Source of the DNA: Triglochin maritima
Taxonomy: Eukaryota; Streptophyta; Magnoliopsida; Alismatales; Juncaginaceae
DNA: 64,000 nucleotides
Direction: 5' to 3'
NCBI GenBank assembly: GCA_963682175.1
Contig: OY821786.1
Coordinates: forward strand, 22,125,501 to 22,189,500
Positions 12,014 through 22,082 of the stretch are shown piece by piece. Each line of letters opens with the position of its first letter. The first letter of the stretch is position 1. The position numbers and the translations under genes are program-made. Below the pieces are notes generated by a model. It ran no database searches. It was not told where the DNA came from and worked only from the letters and a program-made list of their open reading frames with translations.

Positions 12014-12715
12014 ATTATCTAGTTTTGGTATATGCTAAAGAATTCTTTAGTGGAGTTCACTTCTCTGTTTCTTGGCCATATTTCATATTTTCTTGGTATA
12101 AATTTTTTGTGCAATCAATGTGTGCTGGAAAAATGATGCAAATTACAAAAACAAATATAATGGCCCCTATGTTTTTCTCAACTGATATAAATAACCACTT
12201 TGAACATTTCACTACTTCGTATTCAAGACTAGTAGATGAAATAGAAAAGTGATAATTTAAATCACAAAAAAATAATATTAGAAAAAAGAGTCGTATGCTG
12301 ACTTATTCTGGTGCAACTTCCGTTGTCAATGTTACATATATTTTCTTGACATTAAAAATCAAAGATATCAAACTTATTGATTGGGTTTAAAGCAAACCAT
12401 CCACTTGAATTTCCCTCAAACACAAATTCAAACCTGGGGTAGATCGAAAGCATATCATATTGGGGCATATTGCTTGATTTTTTAGCACCAAAACATAGTT
12501 TCAACACATAAAAAACTACGAACAACACAGATATGTTTTGCAATGCATCACTTCTTTCATTTAAAAGCTCATCAACACGTAAGCTTGAAATACGAAAAAG
12601 CTAAGAACTTGTTGGTACAACTCGGTGGGCATCTTAATGGACAAGTTGCTTTTTTAAATTATCAAATGTGAACTTCCTTTTAGTAAACGCTAGCTACCTA
12701 GCTATAAGTTTGTAA
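12014..12715. other. Unassigned AT-rich flank, unit 1 copy
   Basis: This 700-bp stretch recurs at 14221-14930 and 16433-17120. It is the right-hand flank of the original copia insertion. Short frames (75 and 63 codons) recur with the copies but carry substitutions and stops and resemble no family I know. I see no TE hallmark in it. Confidence 0.5.
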
Positions 12716-13738
12716 TTGGTTGCTTCTCACAACTATCATCATCGTTTAAGCACCTTAGTGCATTTTGTTAGATGTGGGAGAAAGACGGGGAGCACCACAC
12801 CAAGCCACCCCAGAAAGAACGTCTCCACCAGACACACCTGGACTGCCAACCAGCGGTCCCAAACCGCCAATTGGCGGTTCAGAAGTTGCACCTGGTGGGC
12901 TACTTCGACTCGCATTGTTCTCCATGCTGAGGGCTTTCTATTGCCATCACTATATCCATACTTTGATCTACGCAATTGGTGGACACGAATGAAAGAAGAA
13001 AACAAACGACTTAACACTCACAACAAAACGAGATTTGCACCAAACACTCATCTTTTCTTTCTTCTTTCTCACTTGACTTGATTTGTTTTTGGCTTCACTT
13101 GACTTGTTTACAAATGGAGAACTCTTGTGCTTAGATCCAATCAAGTTAGTTAAGGATTTAAGTGACAGACATGGGCAACTTTAACATCCTCAAGGGATAG
13201 AAAGTGTAAAGTCCATTAAGTTTCTTATTTGTCTTCTTCTTTTCCTTTTTCTTTCTTTTCTTTTCCTTCTTTTTTCATTTTTTCTTCTTCTTGGAGCATT
13301 ATGAATTACACTAGTTGGTGTTTGATTCTCCCAGGGTCGGGTTTCGTACATCATTGCCTATGATGACTTACACTATCACGTACACCTTCCCCCAAATCTC
13401 CACATAGGGCGATCCCTACCACCGGTGTACAAAATAAGTACATAGGGTGAAATATAAATATGTACAAAAATAAGTTCCCATCTTCATTTGCAAAGGACAT
13501 CAAATGAGAACCTCAAAAGTGGGTCAATGCACTTGAAATGGGAACATGACACCATGTGAGGCCAAAATACTCATGCGTAGGCCTCTCCTCACAAGGAGCA
13601 CAAGATGAAATGAGAGGTTCATGAATTTGACACCAAAGCGTCTGATTCAAAGGATAAAATTGAAAGAGTTCGAACCTCTCAAGATCATGGAAAATATTGG
13701 GCAACGGAAGAAGAGTTTCTCCCGTTGCGGAACTGGTT
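12716..13738 (-). mobile_element. Athila-like element A fragment, duplicated copy 1
   Basis: A copy of the element A 3' region: the gag C-terminal tail on the minus strand (13770-13513), the conserved 3' noncoding block (13325-13435), a pyrimidine-rich tract (13215-13310) and an exact CCGCCAATTGGCGG palindrome (12864-12877). It was made by the triplication, not by transposition. Confidence 0.75.
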
Positions 13739-14005
13739 AGATCAATCAAGTGACAACTGGTTAGATCCAATCAAGTGAGAATTTGGCGGATTTTTTTACA
13801 AATTATTACCCACCAAAGTCTTTAAGAAGTTTGTCTTCAAAATTCGTGTTCGTCGTTTGAAGAATGTAAGTTGAAGTGAGGGGGAACATCATAGGCGCTG
13901 CACTCTTTTTTTCTTCACCAAGTTTTTATCCCATCGGGTTTATCTTGGTAAGATTTTTAATGAGCAAGCCTCCCGAGCGTTTAAAGGTGATACTCCAAAG
14001 GGGAG

Positions 14006-14220
14006 TGTTATGAAATCCAAAGGTCTTGGATGATTCACATTCTCCTCCGATAACTCTGTCAACCTCTCACATTCTCATTTGTAAACTCTTGTAACATGCA
14101 CCCTTTCATTTGCCTCATTTAGCCTATAAATAGAGACCATTGTAATACTTTGATAATGAGAAATACAAATAATTATTCTCTCTCAAATCATCATCTTCTT
14201 TGTTCTATTATTTTATAACA
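14006..14220 (+). mobile_element. Copia LTR carried in repeat unit 2
   Basis: 215 bp, TGTTATG to TATAACA, preceded by the same polypurine tract as the true 3' LTR and followed by ATTAT. It arose by tandem duplication, so it is not a solo LTR. Confidence 0.9.
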
Positions 14221-14929
14221 ATTATCTAGTTTTGGTATATGCTAAAGAATTCTTTAGTGGAGTTCACTTCTATGTTTCTTGGCCATATTTCATATTTTAT
14301 TGGTATAAAATTTTGGTTCAATCAATGTGTGCTGGAAAAATGATGTAAATTACAAAAACAAATATAATGGCCCCTATGTTTTTCTCAACCCATATAAATA
14401 ACCACTTTGAACATTTCACGACTTCGTATTCTAGACTAGTACATGAAATAGAAAAGTGATAATTTAAATCACAAAAAAATAATATTAGAAAAAAGAGTAG
14501 TATGCTGACTTATTCTGGTGCAACTTCCGTTGTCAATGTTACATATATTTTCTTGACATTAAAAATCAAAGATATCAAACTTATTGATTGGGTTTAAAGT
14601 AAACCATCCACTTGTATTTCCCTCAAACACAATTTCAAATCTGGGGTAGATCGAAAGCATATCATATTGGGGCATATTGCTTGATTTTTTTAACACCAAA
14701 ACATAGTTTCAACACATAAAAAACTACGAACAACACAGATATGTTTTGCAATGCATCACTTCTTTCATTTAAAAGCTCATCAACACGTAAGGTTGAAATA
14801 CGAAAAAACTAAGAACTTGTTGGTACAACTCGGTGGGCATCTTAATGGACAAGTTGCTTTTTAAAATTATCAAATGTGAACTTCCTTTTAGTAAACACTA
14901 GCTACCTAGCTATAAGTTTGTAATTGGTT

Positions 14930-15950
14930 GCTTCTCACAACTATCATCATCGTTTCAGCACCTTAGTGACATTTTGTTAGATGCGGGAGAAAGAAGGGGA
15001 GCACCACACCAAGCCACCCCAGAAAGCAAGTCTCCACCAGACACACCTGGACAGCCAACCAGCGGTCCCAAACCGCAAATTGGCGGTTCAGAAGTTGCGC
15101 CTGGTGGACTGCTTCGGCTCGCCTTCTTCTCCATGATGAGGGCCTTCTATTGCCATCACTATATCCATTCTTTGATCTACGCAATTGGTGGACACGAATG
15201 AAAGAAGAAAACAAACTACTTAACACTCACAACCAAGACGAGGTTTGCACCAAACACTCATCTTTTCTTTCTTCTTTCTCACTTGACTTGATTTGTTTTT
15301 GGCTTCACTTGACTTGTTTACAAATGGAGAACTCTTGTGCTTAGATACAATCAAGTTAGTTAAGGACTTAAGTGACAGACATGGGCAACTTTAACATCCT
15401 CAAGGCATACAAAGTGTAAAGTCCATTAAGTTTCTTATTTCTCTTCTTCTTTTCCTTTTTGTTTCTTTTCGTTTCCTTCTTTTTTCATTTTTTTCTTCTT
15501 TTTGGAGCATTATGAATTACACTAGTTGGTGTTTGATTCTCCTAGGGTCGGGTTTCGTACATCATTGCCTGTGAGGACTTACACTATCACGTACACCTTC
15601 CCCCAAATCTCCACATAAGGCGATCCCTACCACCAGTGTACAAAAATAAGTACATAGGGTGAAATATAAATATGTACAAAAATAAGTTCCCATCTTCATT
15701 TGCAAAGGACATCAAATGAGAACCTCAAAAGTGGGTCAATGCACTTGAAATGGGAACATGACACTATGTGGGGCCAAAATACTCATGCGTAGGCCTCCCC
15801 TCACAAGGAGCACAAGATGAAATGAGAGGTTCATGAATTTGACATTAAAGCGTCTGATTCAAAGGATAAAATTGAAAGAGTTCGAACATCTCAAGATCAT
15901 GGAAAATATTGGGCAACGAAAGAAGAGTTTCTCCCGTTGCAGAACTGGTT
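14930..15950 (-). mobile_element. Athila-like element A fragment, duplicated copy 2
   Basis: Same content as 12716-13738: gag tail, conserved noncoding block at about 15540-15655, pyrimidine tract and a palindrome altered by one base (GCAAATTGGCGG). It lies between the second and third copia LTR copies. Confidence 0.75.
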
Positions 15951-16217
15951 AGATCAATCAAGTGACAACTGGTTAGATCCAATCAAGTGAGAATTTGGCG
16001 GATTTTTTTACAAATTATTACCCACCAAAGTCCTTAAGAAGTTTGTCTTCAAAATTGGTGTTCATCGTTTGAAGAATGTAAGTTGAAGTGAGGGGGAACA
16101 TCATAGGCGCTGCACTCTTTTTTTCTTCACCAAATTTTTATCCCATCGGGTTTTTCTTGGTAAGATTTTTAATGAGGCAGCATCCCGAGCGTTTAAAGGT
16201 GATCCTCCAAAGGGGAG

Positions 16218-16432
16218 TGTTATGAAATCCAAAGGTCTTGGATGATTCACATTCTTCTCCGATAACTCTATCAACCTATCACATTCTCATTTGTAAACTC
16301 TTGTAACATACACCCTTTCATTTGCCTCATTTTTCCTATAAATAGAGACCATTGTAATACTTTGATAATGGGAAATACAAACAATTATTCTCTCTCAAAT
16401 CATCATCTTCTTTGTTCTATTATTTTATAACA
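16218..16432 (+). mobile_element. Copia LTR carried in repeat unit 3
   Basis: 215 bp, TGTTATG to TATAACA, followed by ATTAT. This is the third tandem copy, again preceded by 267 bp of copia 3' interior. Confidence 0.9.
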
Positions 16433-17938
16433 ATTATGTAGTTTTGGTATATGCTAAAGAATTCTTTAGTGGAGTTCACTTCTCTGTTTCTTGGCCATAT
16501 TTCATATTTTATAGGTATAAAATTTTGGTGCAATCAATGTGTGCTGGAAAAATGATGCAAATTACAAAAACAAATATAATGGCCCCTATGTTTTTCTCAA
16601 CCCATATAAATAACCACGTTGAACATTTCACCACTTCTTATTCTAGACTAGTAGATGAAATAGAAAAGTGATAATTTAAATCACAAAAAAATAATATTAG
16701 AAAAAGAGTAGTATGCTGACTTATTCTGGTGCAACTTCCGTTGTCAATGTTACATATATTTTCTTGACATTAAAAATCAAAGATATCAAACTTATTGATT
16801 GGGTTTAAAGTAAACCATCCACTTGTATTTCTCTCGAACACAAATTCAAACCTGGGGTAGATCGAAAGCATATCATATTTGGGCATATTGCTTGATTTTT
16901 TAACACCAAAACATAGTTTCAACACATACAAAACAACGAACATCACAGATATGTTTTGCAATGCATCACTTCTTTCATTTAAAAGCTCATCAACACGTAA
17001 GGTTGAAATACGAAAAAACTAAGAACTTGTTGGTACAACTCGGTGGGCATCTTAATGGACAAGTTGCTTTTTTAAATTATCAAATGTGAACTTCCTTTTA
17101 GTAAACACTAGCTACCTAGCTATAAGTTTGTAATTGGTTGCTTCTCACAACTATCATCATCGTTTAAGCACCTTAGTGACATTTTGTTAGATGCGGGAGA
17201 AAGATGGGGAGCACCACACCAAGCCACTCCAGAAAGAACGCCTCCACCAGACACACCTGGACCGCCAACCAGCGGTTCAGAAGTTGCGCCTGGTGGGCTG
17301 CTTCGGCTCGCCTTGTTCTCCATGCTGAGGGCCTTCTATTGCCATCATTAGATCCATACTTTGATCTACGCAATTGGTGGACACGAATGAAAGAAGAAAA
17401 CAAACTACTTAACACTCACAAGCAAAACGAGATTTGCACCAAACCCTCATCTTTTCTTTCTTCTTTCTCACTTGACTTGATTTGTTTTTGGCTTCACTTG
17501 ACTTGAATTGTTTTTGGCTTCACTTGACTTGTTTACAAATGGAGAACTCTTGTGCTTAGATACAATCAAGTTAGTTGAGGACTTAAGTGACAGACATGGG
17601 CAATTTTAACATCCTCAAGGGATACAAAGTGTAAAGTCCATTAAGGTTCTTATTTGTCTTCTTCTTTTCCTTTTTCTTTCTTTTCTTTTCCTTCTTTTTT
17701 CATTTTCTTCTTCTTTTTGGAGCATTATGAATTACACTAGTTGGTGTTTGATTCTCCCAGGGTCGGCTTTCGTACATCATTGCCTGTGAGGACTTACACT
17801 ATCACGTACACCTTCCCCCAAATCTCCACATAGGGCGATCCCTACCACCAGTGTACAAAATAAGTACATAGGGTGAAATATAAATATGTACAAAAATAAG
17901 TTCCCATCTTCATTTGCAAAGGACATCAAATGAGAACC

Positions 17939-18709
17939 TCAAAAGTGGGTCAATGCACTTGAAATGGGAACATGACACCATGTGGGGCCAAAATACTCAT
18001 GCGTAGGCCTCCCCTCACAAGGAGCACAGGATGAAAGGAGAGGTTCATGAATTTGACACCAAAGCGTCTGATTCAAAGGATAAAATTGAAAGAGTTCGAA
18101 CCTCTCAAGATCATGGAATATATTGGGCAACGGAAGAAGAGTTTCTCTCGTTGCGGAATTGAATTTATGATCGTCAATCCAAACTCTCCAACCAACAGGT
18201 CGGTGGGTCGGAATGATGTCAAAAACCTCGTTATGCATGTCCGATCCAACATGCGAATAGAAAGTGGGTGTCTTACCCAAGGTATCCTCTAAGGAATTCC
18301 CAATACCCTTATTGGCAATGTAGTTGTTTGATGTCCCATCATTTTCAAGATGATTAGGAACAATAGTGGGAGGTAAACTCTCATCAGGTCGTTTGAGATA
18401 AAGGGTACTAGGGAGCTCTTGCTCCACCACAGTTGAGTCCTTAAGAGGCACAATAATAAGATCATGTGGCTCAAGGTCCACGAGACAAAAAGATAAGGCA
18501 CATTCCTATGCTGACTCATAATGAAACTGGTCCATGTTATTATCAATTTGAATCGAATCCCCCACCAAGTGATCGTGAATTGAAACCCCAAGTCCCTCAG
18601 ACTAAGTAGGAGTTTGACTTTGGAAGATTGTGCTTTGAATTTGTGGATGTGGTGGTGGTTCGATATCAGAAGATAAATCCTCATGTTGACAAGAAAGGTT
18701 ACCTTCCTC
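17939..18709 (-). pseudogene. gag C-terminal part of element A
   Basis: A 180-codon frame (18481-17939) plus an overlapping frame to 18709. The segment with THRPVGWRVWIDD and LLPLPNIFHDLERFELF matches the extreme C-terminus of the gag-pro protein at 33810-37004 (HPPIGWRVFFDEQ...LLPTPNQYHEGFEPFSF). This shows family membership and direction. Shortened copies of its end recur in the two upstream repeat units. The reading frame changes near 18300, so it is non-functional. Upstream it is cut by the solo LTR at 18715. Confidence 0.7.
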
Positions 18710-20205
18710 ACGTTTGTGGGATCGATGTAATGGTCTTAGTTCTAATCAATTTTAGGGTTAATTAACCTCTACTTGCTCAATCAAAGATGCAGCGGAAATT
18801 AAAACAAACAAGCAAGTTGGGAAGGAAATAAGCAAACCACAAGATGAAGACAAGGTGATTTTTGTAAAGTTTCGGCCTCCCACCTACTTCCTCTCTTGCA
18901 AGCTCCGCTCGAGCTCCGCCTATGTCTTCATTATCAATCTCGTTCTGGGTCGAGATTAAGCCTTTACAGCACAAGCTCCGCGAACAACCCTCGCTAGCTT
19001 GATTTCTTCCTCTCACAACCCGAGAGGGAACACTTCGGGCTTTCACCGAAATCCTTGCTTGTTGAACAATAAATGAGTGGGACAACGCTCTTTAAATCTA
19101 CAGCACACTTTGAGTATGATTTGGCTATGATCAAACGTGTGGAATTTAGGCTTAGAGTGTAGGAATATGGATTTCAAAGCTTGGGAGTTTCTCTCTAGTG
19201 TATAGAATAAATAGTAGTGGAGAGTTATCAAAACGAGGTTTTGGAAACTCTATTTATAAGCTCTAAGTGGGTCATAACCGTTAGGACATGTATAGGAAGT
19301 TGTTGTGTAAGAAACACAAAATAGTGAAGTGTGCAGGTCACATTTTAGAACAAAATCGGTCGATCAAATCGGGCATACTGGTCGACCGGTTGGTCAAATC
19401 TGGCTATAACATAGGTTCACTTAAGTGAACGGTCGAAATAAATTGGGGATCGGTCGACCGTTCTGGGGTTTCTGGTCTTGTCAAAGGTTAAATGGTCGAA
19501 CTAAGGAAAAGGTATGTTCGACCGAAAACATCCAGACACTTCTGGTTTGAAGGAGAAAATGAGTTTCAATCGACCAAGGTCTAGGAGACGTTCGTTCGGA
19601 AACTTCCAGAGTGTTCATCTCGACCAAAGATTGTTTGATCGATTGACCGCTAGGTAAATATCGGTCGATCAAAAGTTTTGTAGACTACGACAAGTCTAAC
19701 GGTCACTTGACACGTGTAGATTGTCGAACTAAAGGCTTGCAACGGTCGACCGGTTCAATACTTAGGCTAACAATATTAAAAGACCCAATCGGGTCGAACG
19801 AAGAACTCATTCCGGTCGACCGATTTGGCATTGCTAGTTCAGGTTTGGTTTAAGTGTTTTCCGATCCTAGTTTTGGTGATCTATTGAAGTCTGAATGTTG
19901 TGAAATTTGGTGTGTGAGTTCTATAAGAAACCTAGTGTGTGTTTCAGTTGATTTTAGCTCAAGTATGTTCAAGTACACATAGTTCCTAAGACTCAAAATA
20001 AATTAAGATTGCACGTCTTCAAATGAGCTTTATTACATGTCTTGACTTGATTTCCTTTCTTCCTTGAGTCTTGATCACCTGTAGAAGTTAGCACAATACA
20101 ATATATATGCCATGCATAATGTTTGCTACCCTACATGGATTACAATTAAGATTAGGTTGATTAAATCATTAAAACATAGATTAAGGCAAAAAAGCCAACA
20201 ACGTT
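18710..20205 (-). mobile_element. Solo LTR with TSD ACGTT (LTR 18715-20200)
   Basis: The LTR is 1486 bp on the minus strand, starting TGTTGGCTTTTTTGCC (20200 downward) and ending GATCCCACA (18715). Identical ACGTT duplications lie at 18710-18714 and 20201-20205, so this was a genuine insertion that later lost its interior by LTR-LTR recombination. A TATA box (CTTATAAATAGAG) lies near 19255. Upstream of it (19330-19830) are CGGTCGACCG palindromes, exact at 19451, 19743 and 19813. It is related along its length to the LTR at 2341-3964. Confidence 0.92.
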
Positions 20206-20991
20206 CACTTAATTTCTGCCTGATTTGACCCACTTGTATTCCCATATTATGCAAGGGACTGTTGAGTGGTTTCCATGAATGTAAGGAGAGTTTGTTTCAA
20301 GGAATCAAGTATGTGGTCAATTTTGAGGTCCAATTCCGAATTTTGGAGGTTTCGGGGTTGAGTGTTTATGAGCTAAGAATGAGTCCAATGATTGGTCATG
20401 GGTGGTGGCTGGTAGAATTCTAGGTATTCGGAAGGAGGATACTGGGGTGGGTATAATGTATAAAAATTTGAATCAATATTTGCTCCCAATGAATCCATCC
20501 CTCTTGTGTTGTACGCAGATGCGTAAAGGTCAAATTGACCATTTTGGGAAAAGGTACGCTCATACTGAGGCTCTAGGAAAACATAAGGACATTACCCAAT
20601 AACGTGACCACTCAACCCGCAACAGTCACATGGTATGACTACTGGAGCCACTCGGTGCATTCATGTCGTCTACCGCATGCATGAAAGAGGCCAAAGGTTG
20701 TGGTGATGTCTCAATTTGTTGACCAACATGTGATCCGACATAATTAGATGGTGGTCTAGCAGTCGGGGCCTCTCATATTACCTAAATTTGAAGACTGCTC
20801 AGTCACACAATCAAGATTGTCCCAACCATACGGAGTGTTTGTCTGAGGCACCCCAGGATGCATGTGTCCGGAGTACCACAGAGAATTGTCCTGGTCCCAA
20901 TAATGAAATGGATGGTCGTCCATGTAACTACCCATCTCGACAAAGAACTCTCGAGTCGACCACTCTCACCACCACGAGTCCAAGCTAGCAA
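20206..20991 (-). pseudogene. gag N-terminal and zinc-knuckle part of element A
   Basis: On the minus strand, a start resembling other copies (MLAWTRGGESGRL at 20991) is followed by decayed frames. A CX2CX4HX4C knuckle appears near 20640-20600 (C-D-C-C-G-L-S-G-H-V-I-G, then a stop, then C). A Gln/Pro-rich stretch follows, with FYQPPPMTNHWTHS near 20400 and LDLKIDHILDSLKQTLL near 20320, matching the layout after the knuckle in the intact gag at 33810-37004. The large globular gag domain expected between start and knuckle is missing or too decayed to see, so a deletion is likely. Confidence 0.6.
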
Positions 20992-22058
20992 AAAGTTCTC
21001 GACTCGACCCTAAAATGCTTATAAGGAGTGTAAAGGGAGGAGACTAGAACGTAGAAGTAGGTGAGAAGAAGAAGACTCAGAGGAGAAGGGAACGATCCCT
21101 AGAGCTAGTGTGGGTAGTGGGAGAAGATAGACGCCTATCTAAAATCAAGCACGCCTATCATACAACCTACGGTCACTATAGGTCCTTCCAGCTAGACGAT
21201 GCCTAACTGCGAGCTCACACGGCCTCAAAACACCGCACCCCCTACAACGAAGACCACAAAGCCCAACAAGTGAGCCAAGGTCCGGAGATCTCGTCTCTCC
21301 TACTATCGACAAAGTGGGCAACGCCGATCAGGCTATGACGGTCATGACCGGATCACTCTCCTAATGCGCCTGAATCCTAGTGGCCAATGTCTACTTGATT
21401 TTAGATTAAGGCTTTTGATTAAGAGTGATTTTTGGGGCAAAGGAATGAGTGATTAAATCCTCCACCTTATCTTGTATGGGACAACCCCTCGTTAGTAGCG
21501 TTTTGAGTCTTAATCTAGCAATCAACTCTCCAAACAAACGCTCACCTCACTCTTCTCCCGATGCACCTTACTAACTAATGCATGCTTTAACAATGCATGA
21601 ATGAGAGAATGGGTGCGTGTACCTCACGTTAGCATTCAACAACAAGAATGTAAAGAAAAGAAAAGACGAGTGCATGCAAGGTCTACAAAATGATGCATGA
21701 CCTAGATGGCAATCAATCTAATCTTTTCCGTTGAGTTTTAAGGTCCAAGTTGTATAGAAAGAGGATTGGCTGTTAATAGATCTGGGAGCAAACTACAGGT
21801 CACAACATGCCAAATTAAGCTCCCAGACAACTAGATTGAAAGCAAAACAACCAGAAAAAATTGTAGAGAAACCCAAGCTCACCAGGCCACCAGTTGGCGG
21901 TCCCAAACCGCTGATTGGCGGTCCAATTAGCTTCTCGCTACTCCAAATTTCTCCTGGTGCCTCCCCTGGATGCCGAGATGTCCCTGAAATAAACAAAAAC
22001 TAAAAACAAAAGATTAAACCCACTCGAATTGTCCAAACCAGAGTCTGGACAAAGCACC
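20992..22058 (-). other. Long non-coding leader of element A
   Basis: About 1 kb between PBS and gag with no coding signal. It is conserved with 33240-33760 (opposite strand), 43560-44060 and 60577-61000. The segment near 21280-21370 holds GACGGTCATGACCGG-type palindromes. Variants of the GACCGCCAATTGGCGGTC hairpins lie at 21890-21930, about 140 bp from the PBS. Confidence 0.6.
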
Positions 22059-22076
22059 TCCCCCGCAACGGCGCTA
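22059..22076 (-). other. Primer-binding site of element A
   Basis: The complement reads TAGCGCCGTTGCGGGGG, a slightly decayed form of TGGCGCCGTTGCCGGGGA. That sequence pairs with the 3' end of tRNA-Asp in Athila-type elements. It lies a few bases inside the LTR edge at 22083. Confidence 0.7.
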
Positions 22077-22082
22077 AATTCT

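Larger units (their letters stand above)
6581..12018 (+). mobile_element. Complete Ty1/copia element with 5-bp TSD (element 6586-12013)
   Basis: Two LTRs of 213 and 215 bp (6586-6798, 11799-12013) begin TGTTATG and end TATAACA. They flank a 5.0-kb interior and are bordered by identical ATTAT duplications (6581-6585, 12014-12018). A primer-binding site begins at 6799 and a polypurine tract (CCAAAGGGGAG) ends at 11798. Coding traces run on the plus strand in copia order (integrase-RT linker, RT, RNase H) and point to the Ale/Retrofit-like group. Every frame is riddled with stops, so the element is complete in structure but old and protein-dead. The interior is strongly AT-rich. Confidence 0.88.
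11532..18158. repeat. 2.2-kb tandem triplication spanning a copia 3' end
   Basis: Three head-to-tail copies: 11532-13738, 13739-15950 and 15951-about 18158 (periods 2207 and 2212 bp). Each unit holds the last 267 bp of the copia interior, one whole copia LTR, about 700 bp of unassigned flank, and about 1 kb of the 3' region of an Athila-like element on the minus strand. Units differ by scattered substitutions and small indels, such as the palindrome intact at 12864, altered in unit 2 and deleted in unit 3. Each junction joins ...TTGCGGAACTGGTT to AGATCAATCAAG. Only the first copia LTR belongs to an intact element; the other two are passengers. Confidence 0.9.

Noticed and set aside
14006..16432. 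Copia LTR copies at 14006 and 16218 considered as solo LTRs
   Set aside because: Both are preceded by copia interior and followed by the same flank as the first; they are tandem-duplication passengers.
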